DNA of 64,000 nucleotides from Sediminibacterium sp. (GTDB taxonomy: Bacteria; Bacteroidota; Bacteroidia; Chitinophagales; Chitinophagaceae): assembly GCA_016786865.1 (NCBI GenBank), contig JAEUVE010000011.1:186001-250000 (forward strand), in the 5' to 3' direction. Within the stretch, counting starts at the first letter, position 1. The number at the start of each line of letters is the position of its first letter. Made by a program: the position numbers and the translations under genes. Shown here piece after piece: positions 35,937 through 44,544 of the stretch. The notes beneath the pieces were generated by a model. The model was given only the letters and a program-made list of their open reading frames with translations. It did no database searches and was not told the origin of the DNA.

Positions 35937-35944
35937 TACTTTTG
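35937..35944 (+). promoter_or_regulatory. -7 element four bases before a start codon
   Basis: TACTTTTG is a perfect TAnnTTTG, followed by TCCC and ATG 35949. In-frame starts further upstream lie before this element, which selects 35949 as the start. Confidence 0.6.
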
Positions 35945-35948
35945 TCCC

Positions 35949-36422
35949 ATGCAACATCATTTCTCCTACGAAAAGAAAAAAGTGATACAGGCACTGCGTT
36001 ACCATTTTGTGCAGCGCCCCGAAGTAAGGGTACTGGTGATCCTGGTAAATGTGTTTGCCCTGGTGGCGGCAGTTTTGTTTTATACCAAAAAGATCCGGCC
36101 GGAGCCGTTTCTGCTGGGCTCATTTATCTGGGTGATGATGATGGCTTCCTTCTGGTATATATTGCCCAATAGTATTTATAAGCGGGCAGACACCTTTAAA
36201 GACAGCTTTACCATTTTTTTTAACCAGTATGGTGTGCGGCTGGAAAACGAGCGGGGAGAGATGGAATGGACCTGGAACAAATTCAGCCGTTTTTTTGAAA
36301 GTCCGCATTTCTTCCATCTCTATTTCGATGCCAAATCCTTTTTCCTGGTACCCAAAGAGGGAATGACCGATTCGTTCCGGCATGAGCTCCGGGCCATGCT
36401 GAACAGTAAAATAGCCAAATAA
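35949..36422 (+). CDS. YcxB-like small membrane protein
   Basis: The protein has 157 residues from ATG 35949. Two transmembrane helices (VLVILVNVFALVAAVLFY and LLGSFIWVMMMASFWYILP) are followed by a cytoplasmic beta-rich domain (FTIFFNQYGVRLENERG, MEWTWNKFSRFFESPHFF, FFLVPKEGM). This arrangement matches the YcxB-like family, whose members have no known function. It is probably transcribed alone; the 10-bp gap to the convergent acetyltransferase contains no terminator I can see. Confidence 0.75.
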   Translation: MQHHFSYEKKKVIQALRYHFVQRPEVRVLVILVNVFALVAAVLFYTKKIRPEPFLLGSFIWVMMMASFWYILPNSIYKRADTFKDSFTIFFNQYGVRLENERGEMEWTWNKFSRFFESPHFFHLYFDAKSFFLVPKEGMTDSFRHELRAMLNSKIAK

Positions 36423-36431
36423 GCGGGCAGG

Positions 36432-36860
36432 TCAGAGTTCCTTTTCCATCACAACGTGTTGGATGGTCAGCTCAATGAAGGGTTCACCCGTAACGTGGTA
36501 TCCGAGTTTTTCGAAGAAAGGAACCGTGCTGGTTCTGGCATGCATGATGATTTTCTGAAACTGACGGTCGCGGGCCACATTTTCGGCGAAGGACATCAGC
36601 ACGCGGCCTATTCCCTTTCCCTGCAGTCCGGATAAAACGGCCATCTGACGGAGGCGTACCACACCGGGGGCGGTTTGTACGAGCATGCAGCAGCCTTCCA
36701 TAACATCTTCGTCGAAACAGCCCAGCAATACATTTTTTTCCTCCGATTGCAGTTCCTGTTCGGTAAAGTCCAGCCCCAGGGGTTTGCGAAGCATCTGGCG
36801 GCGCAATGCTACCATTTGTTCGTATTCGGGAGTGCCGTATTGAATCATTTTAAGGGCCAT
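36432..36860 (-). CDS. GNAT-family N-acetyltransferase
   Basis: A 142-residue protein. The acetyl-CoA-binding motif A is seen as LRQMAVLSGLQGKGIGRVLM (V-x-x-x-Q-G-x-G-x-G/A), followed by the usual helix and the MHARTSTVPFFEKLGYHV segment. The short N-terminal part (YEQMVALRRQMLRKPLGL) resembles the bacterial ElaA/PhnO-like small GNAT enzymes. The substrate is unknown and the neighbours give no hint. ATG 36848 four codons in is an equally possible start. Confidence 0.85.
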   Translation of the reverse strand: MALKMIQYGTPEYEQMVALRRQMLRKPLGLDFTEQELQSEEKNVLLGCFDEDVMEGCCMLVQTAPGVVRLRQMAVLSGLQGKGIGRVLMSFAENVARDRQFQKIIMHARTSTVPFFEKLGYHVTGEPFIELTIQHVVMEKEL

Positions 36861-36991
36861 GGAAAGAATTTTGGAAGGTTTAGCGTATCTAATATAGCCA
36901 TCATTTTGAAAAAAAAGGCAGGAAAACCCGATTTATTGCAGGATTTAGGGGTTTATAGGCCCATGTGTGGAAACAAAAATTGTTTAAAACA

Positions 36992-37020
36992 TTGCTTATA
37001 TGTCAAAATGTATATTTTTG
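36992..37020 (+). promoter_or_regulatory. acpP promoter
   Basis: TTG at 36992-36994 and TATTTTTG at 37013-37020 (perfect TAnnTTTG) are separated by 18 bp, the expected Bacteroidota housekeeping arrangement. It leaves a leader of about 20 nt to ATG 37045. Confidence 0.75.
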
Positions 37021-37044
37021 CGCCAGTAATCAAAAACTTTTACA

Positions 37045-37281
37045 ATGTCAGACATCGCTACAAGAGTTAAGAAAATCATCGTTGACAAGTTAGGCGTAGA
37101 TGAAGCAGAAGTTACGAATGAAGCTTCTTTCACTAACGACCTCGGTGCGGATTCTTTGGATACCGTTGAGTTAATCATGGAATTTGAAAAAGAATTCAAC
37201 ATCTCTATTCCGGATGAGCAGGCTGAAACCATTACCACTGTTGGTCAGGCAGTAGCTTATTTAGAAGAGCACGCTAAGTAA
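37045..37281 (+). CDS. acpP: Acyl carrier protein
   Basis: A 78-residue acidic protein with the phosphopantetheine site DSLDTVEL at Ser37. The length and the pattern ([45 protein letters not shown]) are those of the fatty-acid-synthesis carrier protein. fabF and rnc follow on the same strand, the classical order. A strong promoter lies directly upstream, and the gap to fabF contains a long hairpin that may give acpP more stable or more abundant mRNA than its partners. Confidence 0.97.
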   Translation: MSDIATRVKKIIVDKLGVDEAEVTNEASFTNDLGADSLDTVELIMEFEKEFNISIPDEQAETITTVGQAVAYLEEHAK

Positions 37282-37308
37282 GAAATCATATTTAGTAAGG
37301 TATAATTT

Positions 37309-37350
37309 TAATCCGCCTTCTTGCGGCACAACGCCTCGAAAGGCGGATTA
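37309..37350 (+). promoter_or_regulatory. Large RNA hairpin between acpP and fabF
   Basis: TAATCCGCCTT (37309-37319) and AAGGCGGATTA (37340-37350) pair perfectly over 11 bp around a 20-base loop that contains a small GCG/CGC pair. No T-tract follows, so this is probably an RNA-processing or stabilising element or a weak attenuator rather than a full terminator. The fabF start follows 22 bp later. Confidence 0.65.
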
Positions 37351-37372
37351 ACACTTTAAACTGGTCCATTTT

Positions 37373-38626
37373 ATGCAATTGAAGAGAGTAGTTGTTACCG
37401 GTATCGGAGCTATCACACCCATTGGAAACACCCTGGAAGAATATTGGAAAGGGTTGTTGAGTGGGGTGTCCGGCGCTGCACCTATTACTTTATTTGATGC
37501 AACAAAGTTCAAGACCCGTTTTGCCTGTGAAGTAAAGGGCTTTGACCCAACCAATTTTATGGACCGCAAGGAGGCCCGTAAAATGGACCGTTTTGCACAA
37601 CTGGCCATGGCTGCAAGTGATATGGCCGTAAAAGATGCAGGAATCAGTAAGGAAAATGTAGACTGCGACCGGGTAGGCGTCATCTTCGCCAGCGGAATCG
37701 GCGGATTAACCACGTTCCAGGAAGAAGTGCTGAACTTTGCCCAGGGCGACGGAACTCCCCGCTTCAATCCTTTCTTCATTCCTAAAATGATCCTCGACAT
37801 TGCTGCAGGACAAATCTCCATGCGCCACGGATTCCGTGGACCCAACTTTGCGGTGGTGAGCGCCTGTGCATCCAGCACCAATGGCATGATAGCGGCGGCA
37901 GATACCATTCGCCTCGGTAAGGCAGACATCATCATCAGCGGAGGATCCGAAGCGGTGATCAGTGAAGCCGGCGTGGGCGGATTCAATGCCATGAAAGCCA
38001 TGAGCGAAAGAAACGACGATCCTGCAACTGCCAGCAGACCTTACGACAAAGACCGCGACGGATTTGTAATGGGAGAAGCTGCAGGTTGTGTTATTCTGGA
38101 AGAATATGAGCATGCGATCAGGCGTGGCGCCCATATCTACTGCGAACTCGCCGGCGGCGGAGCAACAGCGGATGCCTATCATTTAACCGCTCCACATCCG
38201 GAAGGACTGGGCGCTAAAAATGTAATGCTGGCAGCGCTGAAAGATGCCGGAATGCGTCCGGATGAAATTGATTACATCAATACACACGGAACGTCTACCC
38301 CTCTGGGAGATGGCGCAGAAGTAAAAGCTATTACAGATGTATTTGGCGAACACGCTTACCAGCTGAATATCAGCGGTACTAAGTCTATGACTGGTCACTG
38401 TCTGGGTGCAGCAGGTGTGATAGAAGCCATTGCCTGTATACAGAGCGTGATTCATGATATTATCCCCCCAACCATCAATCACTTTACCGATGATCCGGAG
38501 CTGGATCCAAAGCTGAATTTCACATTCAACAAGCCCCAGCAAAGAACAGTACGGGCTGCGTTGAGCAATACCTTTGGATTTGGCGGACACAATGCCTGCG
38601 TGATCTTTAAAAAATACGTAGCTTAA
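37373..38626 (+). CDS. fabF: Beta-ketoacyl-ACP synthase II
   Basis: A 417-residue thiolase-fold condensing enzyme. Catalytic Cys165 lies in VVSACASSTNGM, the two active-site histidines in NTHGTSTPLGD and SMTGHCLGAAG, and the C-terminal FGFGGHNA is conserved in FabF. It elongates acyl-ACP with malonyl-ACP in fatty acid synthesis. Downstream of acpP and 6 bp before rnc. Confidence 0.96.
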   Translation: MQLKRVVVTGIGAITPIGNTLEEYWKGLLSGVSGAAPITLFDATKFKTRFACEVKGFDPTNFMDRKEARKMDRFAQLAMAASDMAVKDAGISKENVDCDRVGVIFASGIGGLTTFQEEVLNFAQGDGTPRFNPFFIPKMILDIAAGQISMRHGFRGPNFAVVSACASSTNGMIAAADTIRLGKADIIISGGSEAVISEAGVGGFNAMKAMSERNDDPATASRPYDKDRDGFVMGEAAGCVILEEYEHAIRRGAHIYCELAGGGATADAYHLTAPHPEGLGAKNVMLAALKDAGMRPDEIDYINTHGTSTPLGDGAEVKAITDVFGEHAYQLNISGTKSMTGHCLGAAGVIEAIACIQSVIHDIIPPTINHFTDDPELDPKLNFTFNKPQQRTVRAALSNTFGFGGHNACVIFKKYVA

Positions 38627-38632
38627 AATAAG

Positions 38633-39340
38633 GTGCAATTTCTAAAAAGGTTGTTTCAAAAAAAAGCAGCTTCTGCTTTTGAAGAGCAGTTGAAAAACAT
38701 GTTGGGTTTAACGCCCGGAAATGTTCAGTTGTACCGTAATGCACTTAGTCACCGATCGGTGAAGGAAACCCCCGACGAAAACAATGAGCGGCTGGAATTT
38801 TTAGGAGATGCCGTACTCAGCGCGGTGGTGGCCGATTATCTTTTTAAACGATATCCGTATAAGGGCGAAGGATTCCTGACCGAAATGCGCAGTAAAATGG
38901 TCAACCGGCAGCAACTGAACGATATTGCCCTCAAAATGGGATTGCGCAAACTCACCATTTTCAACCGGTTCGACAATGCCCTCAAGGGAAGCCAGATTTT
39001 TGGCAATACCCTGGAAGCCCTGATCGGGGCAGTGTATTTAGACAAGGGCTATCGCAAAACGAAGAATTGGATCCTGAAGCAGATTGTGATACCACATTTG
39101 TTTGTGGAAGACCTGGAACAGATCGATATCAACCTCAAAAACAAGCTGATTGGCTGGGCCAACAGAAACGGCAAAACCATCAGTTTTGACTTGGCAGAAG
39201 AAAAGCTGGAAGGCAGCAGACGGGTATTTACCATGAATGCAGTCCTCGACGGGGAAGTATTTGCTACCGGCCGGGGCAACAATAAAAAAGATGCCAGCCA
39301 GATTGCCGCGCAGATCGCCGTGGAGAAACTGGGATTGTAA
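38633..39340 (+). CDS. rnc: Ribonuclease III
   Basis: The protein has 235 residues from GTG 38633, six bases after the fabF stop. The signature NERLEFLGDAVLSA with its metal-binding acidic residues sits near residue 45, with further catalytic acids in the GNTLEALIGAVYLDKG block. The last 70 residues form a double-stranded RNA-binding domain (ending in NNKKDASQIAAQIAVEKLGL). It processes rRNA precursors and other double-stranded RNA. The upstream acpP-fabF hairpin is a possible substrate, by inference. Confidence 0.95.
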   Translation: MQFLKRLFQKKAASAFEEQLKNMLGLTPGNVQLYRNALSHRSVKETPDENNERLEFLGDAVLSAVVADYLFKRYPYKGEGFLTEMRSKMVNRQQLNDIALKMGLRKLTIFNRFDNALKGSQIFGNTLEALIGAVYLDKGYRKTKNWILKQIVIPHLFVEDLEQIDINLKNKLIGWANRNGKTISFDLAEEKLEGSRRVFTMNAVLDGEVFATGRGNNKKDASQIAAQIAVEKLGL

Positions 39341-39353
39341 ATCTGTTTACTGT

Positions 39354-39773
39354 TTACAGCAGGTGGGCGTCGGGGTGCAGTTCCTGGCAAAGTTCAATCA
39401 ACACACCATTGGTTCCCTTGGGATGCAGAAAGCAAACCAGTTTGTTGTCGGCCCCTTTTTTGGGTTCGCTGTTCAGCAGGGTAAAGCCTTCTTTCACCAG
39501 GCGGTCCATTTCGGCATGAATATCGTCTACATCAAAGGCAATATGGTGGATGCCTTCGCCCTTTTTGTTGATAAACCGGGCAATGACTCCGTCTTCGGTG
39601 GTGCTGGAAACCAGTTCAATCTTGGTTTCGCCCTGTTGAAAAAAGGCCGTATTTACGTTTTCCGACTCCACGATTTCGGTTTTATAGCAGTTGATATTCA
39701 GGAGTTTTTCGAATAATCCGATGGATTTTTCCAGGTCTTTTACTGCAATTCCGATGTGTTCTACCTTACGCAT
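39354..39773 (-). CDS. mce: Methylmalonyl-CoA epimerase
   Basis: A 139-residue glyoxalase-fold (VOC) protein with the metal ligands expected of the epimerase: H6 in VEHIGIAV, the HH pair at about 76-77 in GIHHIAFDV, and E127 in GVLIEL. It interconverts the R and S forms of methylmalonyl-CoA between propionyl-CoA carboxylase and the B12-dependent mutase. A free-standing B12-binding mutase subunit lies at 56525-56932, so two parts of this pathway occur in the window but apart. Transcribed alone, convergent with rnc. Confidence 0.9.
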   Translation of the reverse strand: MRKVEHIGIAVKDLEKSIGLFEKLLNINCYKTEIVESENVNTAFFQQGETKIELVSSTTEDGVIARFINKKGEGIHHIAFDVDDIHAEMDRLVKEGFTLLNSEPKKGADNKLVCFLHPKGTNGVLIELCQELHPDAHLL

Positions 39774-39869
39774 TGTTAATATTTTTAATATTTTTGGTAT
39801 TTGATTTCGATTTAGGGAAAAACAACCGATACCGGTTCCGGCCTCCCAAAATTATAGAACCTATTGCAC

Positions 39870-39877
39870 TACTTTTG
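39870..39877 (+). promoter_or_regulatory. isc operon promoter (-7 element)
   Basis: TACTTTTG is a perfect TAnnTTTG 27 bp before the iscS ATG. No clear TTG is seen at the -33 position. I see no IscR-type binding site, but could not search systematically. Confidence 0.6.
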
Positions 39878-39904
39878 CGTTACTAGAAAAACAAGCCATT
39901 TACT

Positions 39905-41122
39905 ATGTTGAAATTACCGATTTACTTAGACAATAACGCTACTACCCCCATGGACCCAAGGGTGCTGGAAGCCATGCTTCCTTATTTTACCGAGCATTTC
40001 GGTAATGCAGCCAGCCGCAACCACCCGTTTGGATGGGAAGCCGAAGAAGCAGTGGACTATGGTCGCGAGCAGGTTGCCAAGTTAATTGGAGCAGATCCGA
40101 AGGAAATCATTTTTACTTCAGGAGCTACCGAAGGAGACAACCTGGCCATTAAAGGGGTGTACGAAATGTATGCCAGCAAGGGCAATCATATTATTACGGT
40201 AACCACCGAGCACAAAGCCGTACTGGATACCTGTAAGCACCTGGAGCGTATGGGTGCAGAAGTAACATACCTGGATGTACAGCCCGACGGTCTGATAGAT
40301 CTGAAAGAACTGGAAGCTGCTATTAAGCCTACCACCATATTAATCGCCATCATGTACGCCAACAACGAGATTGGGGTAGTTATGCCGGTTAAGGAAATCA
40401 GCAATATTGCCAGAAAACACGGTGTATTGTTCTTTACAGATGCCACACAGGCGGCCGGAAAGATTCCGGTGGATGTAAACAAGGACGGAATAGACCTGCT
40501 TACCTTCAGCGCACATAAAATGTACGGACCAAAAGGAATCGGTGCCCTGTATGTACGCCGGAAGAACCCACGCGTAAAAGTAACTGCCCAGATGGACGGT
40601 GGCGGACATGAGCGCGGCATGCGTAGCGGAACCCTGAACGTACCCGGAATTGTGGGCTTTGGAAAAGCCTGCGAGCTGGCCCGTTTGGAAATGGCCGACG
40701 ATGCAGCCCGCCTGAGCAAACTCCGCGACAAGCTGGAAAATGCATTAATGCAGCTGGAAGAAGCCTATGTAAATGGAAACAGAGAACACCGTTTGCCACA
40801 TGTAGCCAATATTTCCTTTAAATATGTAGAGGGAGAAGGTCTGCTGATGGGCTTTAATAAAAATATTGCCCTTTCCTCCGGTTCGGCCTGTACTTCTGCT
40901 TCCCTGGAGCCAAGTTATGTGCTGAAGGCCCTGGGTCTGGGAGACGATCTGGCACACAGTTCGCTGCGTTTTGGTCTGGGACGTTTCACCACCGAAGAGC
41001 AGATCGACTATACCATTAAGGCGGTAAGCGAAACCGTATTGAAACTCCGCGACATGAGTCCTTTATGGGAAATGTTCAAGGAAGGAATTGATATGGACAA
41101 AATTGAATGGGCGCATCATTAA
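39905..41122 (+). CDS. iscS: Cysteine desulfurase IscS
   Basis: A 405-residue aminotransferase-fold enzyme that needs pyridoxal phosphate. It opens with [16 protein letters not shown]. The cofactor lysine is K205 in [10 protein letters not shown], and the persulfide-forming cysteine is C329 in [15 protein letters not shown]. It removes sulfur from cysteine and hands it to IscU, 27 bp downstream. The order iscS-iscU-iscA on one transcript is the core of the ISC iron-sulfur system. No hscBA or fdx follow; the operon ends in a terminator at 41961. Confidence 0.96.
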   Translation: MLKLPIYLDNNATTPMDPRVLEAMLPYFTEHFGNAASRNHPFGWEAEEAVDYGREQVAKLIGADPKEIIFTSGATEGDNLAIKGVYEMYASKGNHIITVTTEHKAVLDTCKHLERMGAEVTYLDVQPDGLIDLKELEAAIKPTTILIAIMYANNEIGVVMPVKEISNIARKHGVLFFTDATQAAGKIPVDVNKDGIDLLTFSAHKMYGPKGIGALYVRRKNPRVKVTAQMDGGGHERGMRSGTLNVPGIVGFGKACELARLEMADDAARLSKLRDKLENALMQLEEAYVNGNREHRLPHVANISFKYVEGEGLLMGFNKNIALSSGSACTSASLEPSYVLKALGLGDDLAHSSLRFGLGRFTTEEQIDYTIKAVSETVLKLRDMSPLWEMFKEGIDMDKIEWAHH

Positions 41123-41149
41123 TTTAAACACACCTAAAAAAACAATATC

Positions 41150-41566
41150 ATGGCATACTCCGATAAAGTAATTGATCATTACAGCAACCCCAAAAATGTG
41201 GGTACGCTCGACAAGTCTAAAAAGAATGTAGGAACCGGACTGGTAGGCGCTCCTGAATGCGGCGACGTAATGCGTTTGCAGATTGAAGTAGATGATGCAA
41301 CCGGAATCATTACCGATGCCAAGTTCAAAACCTTTGGATGCGGATCAGCAATTGCCTCCTCCTCTCTGGCGACTGAGTGGCTGAAAGGCAAAACCGTAGA
41401 CCAGGCTGTGGCCATCGACAATATGGAGCTGGTGGAAGAACTGAACCTGCCTCCGGTGAAGATCCACTGTTCTGTACTGGCAGAAGATGCCATTAAGTCT
41501 GCGATCAACGACTATCGTAAGAAGAACGGCCTGGAAGAGCTGGTGTTTGAAGAAAAAATCCACTAA
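41150..41566 (+). CDS. iscU: Iron-sulfur cluster scaffold IscU
   Basis: A 138-residue protein with the three scaffold cysteines and the conserved aspartate: C37 and D39 (APECGDV), C64 (FGCGSAIASSS) and C107 (KIHCSVLAEDAI). The sequence begins YSDKVIDHYSNPKNVG, the typical IscU opening. The HscA-recognition LPPVK motif is present as LPPVKIHC. Receives sulfur from IscS and passes clusters to carriers. Followed by the A-type carrier after 3 bp. Confidence 0.97.
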   Translation: MAYSDKVIDHYSNPKNVGTLDKSKKNVGTGLVGAPECGDVMRLQIEVDDATGIITDAKFKTFGCGSAIASSSLATEWLKGKTVDQAVAIDNMELVEELNLPPVKIHCSVLAEDAIKSAINDYRKKNGLEELVFEEKIH

Positions 41567-41569
41567 TCT

Positions 41570-41926
41570 ATGAGTGCAGTAGCAACAGAAAACAGTATTT
41601 ACGTAAGCGACAAGGCCAGGAAGAAGGTAGCACAACTGATGGAAGACGCGGGAATTGCCGGAGATAGCAGTTATTTTCTGCGGGTAGGTGTTGTTGGCGG
41701 CGGTTGTTCAGGTCTGAGTTACAAGCTCGATTTCGACAATGAAATCAAGCCGATGGACCAGGTATTCGAAGACAATGGCGTAAAAGTGGTTACCGATCTC
41801 AAAAGCTTTTTGTACCTCGTAAATACGGAACTCGATTTTTCCGATGGCTTAAATGGAAAAGGGTTTTATTTCAATAACCCCAATGCCAGCAGAAGTTGCG
41901 GATGTGGAGAGAGTTTTGCTGTTTAA
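41570..41926 (+). CDS. iscA: A-type iron-sulfur carrier (IscA/HesB family)
   Basis: A 118-residue HesB-like protein with the three conserved cysteines C46 (VVGGGCSGLSY) and C110/C112 (SRSCGCGESF). The protein is close to the 107-residue norm of the family. It probably carries iron or [4Fe-4S] clusters from IscU to target enzymes. ErpA or SufA would look the same by sequence, but the position behind iscU supports IscA. A strong terminator follows 36 bp after the stop. Confidence 0.92.
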   Translation: MSAVATENSIYVSDKARKKVAQLMEDAGIAGDSSYFLRVGVVGGGCSGLSYKLDFDNEIKPMDQVFEDNGVKVVTDLKSFLYLVNTELDFSDGLNGKGFYFNNPNASRSCGCGESFAV

Positions 41927-41960
41927 TGCAGAGAAACGTTTTTTATTTGAATGATACCAA

Positions 41961-41995
41961 AGGCCGGAGCAAACAGCTCCGGCTTTTGCTTTTTG
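41961..41995 (+). terminator. Intrinsic terminator of the isc operon
   Basis: GCCGGAGC (41963-41970), loop AAACA and GCTCCGGC (41976-41983) form a perfect 8-bp stem followed by TTTT, GC and a further T run. Confidence 0.9.
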
Positions 41996-42032
41996 TTGAC
42001 AATCGGAAACCCGAAAGCAGGCAAATTTTCTT

Positions 42033-42040
42033 TAGTTTTG
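42033..42040 (+). promoter_or_regulatory. -7 element four bases before the gldF start
   Basis: TAGTTTTG is a perfect TAnnTTTG, followed by ATTT and ATG 42045. A leaderless gldF message is predicted. It should drive the whole gldF-gldG-terC-murF/alr operon. Confidence 0.6.
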
Positions 42041-42044
42041 ATTT

Positions 42045-42779
42045 ATGTGGATGATCTGCAAAAAAGAATGGCAACAGTTTTTCAGTTCCGTTACCGGGTA
42101 CCTTGTTTTAGGGCTGTTCCTGCTGATCACCGGTCTGTTGCTTTTTGTATTTCCCGATACCAGCCTGCTCAGTTTTGGTTATGCTAACCTGAACGGATTT
42201 TTTAACCTGATGCCCTGGCTGCTTTTGTTCCTGGTGCCGGCTATTACCATGCGCAGTATTTCGGAAGAAATGCGCTCCGGTACATTCGAAGTATTAAGGA
42301 CACTTCCCATCAGTACGTTGCGGATCATCACCGGAAAATATTTCGGGGTGATGCTGATTATTCTGGTGGCATTGTTGCCCACCACCATTTATGCATTTTC
42401 CATGCAGGCCCTGAGTGTAACCGGAGGCATCGATAAAGGCGCCACAGCAGGAAGTTATATCAGCCTTATTTTTTTATCGGGAGTATATGCCGCCATCGGA
42501 ATCTATGCCAGTAGTCTGGCTAAGAATATGATAGCAGCATTTGCCATTGGCGCATTCCTTTCCTTTACCCTGTTTTCCGGATTTGATGCACTCAGCCAGC
42601 TTCCGGTGTTTGCGGGTGGCGCAGATTATTATATACAGCTGTTTGGTATTAAAACACATACGGCCAGTATGAGCAGGGGCGTGATCGACTGGAGAGACCT
42701 TATTTATTTTATCTCCCTCACAGGATTCTTTTTGTATATCACCCAACTACAAGTGAACCAACAACAGACACAACACTAA
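42045..42779 (+). CDS. gldF: Gliding-motility ABC transporter permease GldF
   Basis: A 244-residue integral membrane protein with about six helices, of the ABC-2 permease type. It opens MICKKEWQQFFSSVTGYLVLG, followed by the FPDTSLLSFGYANLNGFF and SEEMRSGTFEVLRTLPIS blocks that mark GldF in Bacteroidota. It forms an ABC transporter with GldG and the ATPase GldA, which is not in this window. GldFGA is needed for gliding in some species but is also kept in non-gliding relatives. gldG begins one base after its stop. Confidence 0.92.
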   Translation: MWMICKKEWQQFFSSVTGYLVLGLFLLITGLLLFVFPDTSLLSFGYANLNGFFNLMPWLLLFLVPAITMRSISEEMRSGTFEVLRTLPISTLRIITGKYFGVMLIILVALLPTTIYAFSMQALSVTGGIDKGATAGSYISLIFLSGVYAAIGIYASSLAKNMIAAFAIGAFLSFTLFSGFDALSQLPVFAGGADYYIQLFGIKTHTASMSRGVIDWRDLIYFISLTGFFLYITQLQVNQQQTQH

Positions 42780-42780
42780 G

Positions 42781-44538
42781 ATGAAAACACCGTTGAAAAA
42801 ATACCGTGTAGTAGCTGCGTTGCTGGTGTTGGTGGCGCTGATCCTGGGCAGTCAGCTGTTTACAGTGCGGCTGGACCTGACCGAAGACAAGCGATTTACC
42901 CTGAGCCCTTCCACCATAAAAATGTTGTCTGAAACAGACAGTACCATCCGGGTAGAAGTGTTTCTTACCGGAGAACTACCTGCCGATTATAAAAAGCTGA
43001 GCATCGCTGTAAAAGATGTGCTGGACGAGTTCAATGTGCCAGCATCCGGAAGAATTGAAGTGACTTTCAAAAAGCCGGGCGAAGACCTGGAACAGGATTC
43101 TCTCAAAGCCATGCTATACGACAGCCTGGCCAGGATGGGCGTGCCGTTCGAAAAAACCAGTATTGTATCGGAAGAAGCAGACATTACTACCAACCAGCTG
43201 ATTATACCGGCAGCATTGGTGTATTATAAAAAGAGCCAGCGGCCGGTAGTGGTGGATCTGCGCAGCAGTAAAAAAGTATACCGGCAGTTTAACGTTATTA
43301 ATGAAGAACCACAGGAAGACGTGGAAGCAACGAGGAATGCAGCGGAGGCCCTGCTCGAAAATAAATTTGCAGTAGCCATCGATAAGCTTACCCGCAAATC
43401 CGTTCCTACGGTGGCCTATGTGGTGGGCAACGGAGAGCCTACCGATTTTACGGTAAATGATCTGGGAGAGAGCTTGCGCAACGATTATCGCCTGGGCGTA
43501 TTCGATTTAAAGCAGGGATATCCCGATGCATCCATTATACAGACACTGATTATTGTAAAGCCCACACAACCATTTAGTGAAGAAGATCAGCTGAAGCTGG
43601 ATCAGTATGTGATGAACGGAGGGCATATCATATGGTTCATCGATAAACTCTATGCAGAGCTCGACAGCCTGAAGCGAACCGAAGGACAGTACACAGCCTT
43701 CGATCGCGGACTGGGACTGGATGAACTCTTGTTTAAATATGGCGTACGCATTAATCCGGATTTGCTGCAAGACCTGAACTGTTCCAAAATACCGCTGGTG
43801 GTAGGGAAGAATCCGGATGGCAGTATCCGGATGCAGCGGATGCCCTGGCCTTATTATCCGTTCCTGAATTCCAGAACACCTAATCCGGTATCACAGAATT
43901 TAGACCGGGTACTCCCGATTTTTCCATCGAGTATTGATACGGTAATGGCCAGAGGCATACAAAAAACGATTCTGCTGGCAACAGATAGCAATAGCCGCCG
44001 GGTAAGTTCACCCGCCATTGTATCACTGAACAGTGTACAGCGCGAAGAAGACCTGTACAGTTTTAATCAGAGTTATGTGCCGGTAGCCGTATTGCTCGAA
44101 GGACAATTCAATTCATTGTTTGCCAACCGACTTCCGCAGGGAGTGATGGATTCTGTACAAAGGGTAACGGGCAAACCTTTTCTGAAAACAGCTGTTAAGG
44201 CCGGAAAGCAGATCGTAGTGTCCGATGCAGATATTGTAACCAATGCCATCAGTAATACCACCGGGCCCTTGCCCATGGGGATGATACCGATGGAAAATTA
44301 CCGGTTCGCCAACCGCGAGTTTTTTCTAAACAGCATCGATTACCTGTCTTCGGACAAGCAACTCTTCGAGAGCAGGAATAAAACCGTGGTATTGCGCCTG
44401 CTCAACAAACAGAAAGTAAAAGAACAGAAAATGCGCTGGCAGCTTTTCAATACGGCTCTGCCGGTTACCTTTGTGCTGCTGACAGGCGCTGTATTCCAGG
44501 GATGGAGAAGAAGAAAATATGCTTCAGCAGCTAAATAA
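42781..44538 (+). CDS. gldG: GldG, gliding-motility ABC transporter substrate-binding-like subunit
   Basis: A 585-residue protein. One N-terminal transmembrane helix (VVAALLVLVALILGSQLF), a long periplasmic domain, and a C-terminal helix (WQLFNTALPVTFVLLTGAVF) fit GldG. The periplasmic part has the ABC-2-associated fold (LDLTEDKRFTLSPSTIKML, NGEPTDFTVNDL, LIIVKPTQPFSEEDQLKLDQ, MNGGHIIWFIDKL). It pairs with GldF directly upstream. terC follows 6 bp later. Confidence 0.92.
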   Translation: MKTPLKKYRVVAALLVLVALILGSQLFTVRLDLTEDKRFTLSPSTIKMLSETDSTIRVEVFLTGELPADYKKLSIAVKDVLDEFNVPASGRIEVTFKKPGEDLEQDSLKAMLYDSLARMGVPFEKTSIVSEEADITTNQLIIPAALVYYKKSQRPVVVDLRSSKKVYRQFNVINEEPQEDVEATRNAAEALLENKFAVAIDKLTRKSVPTVAYVVGNGEPTDFTVNDLGESLRNDYRLGVFDLKQGYPDASIIQTLIIVKPTQPFSEEDQLKLDQYVMNGGHIIWFIDKLYAELDSLKRTEGQYTAFDRGLGLDELLFKYGVRINPDLLQDLNCSKIPLVVGKNPDGSIRMQRMPWPYYPFLNSRTPNPVSQNLDRVLPIFPSSIDTVMARGIQKTILLATDSNSRRVSSPAIVSLNSVQREEDLYSFNQSYVPVAVLLEGQFNSLFANRLPQGVMDSVQRVTGKPFLKTAVKAGKQIVVSDADIVTNAISNTTGPLPMGMIPMENYRFANREFFLNSIDYLSSDKQLFESRNKTVVLRLLNKQKVKEQKMRWQLFNTALPVTFVLLTGAVFQGWRRRKYASAAK

Positions 44539-44544
44539 AAAATT

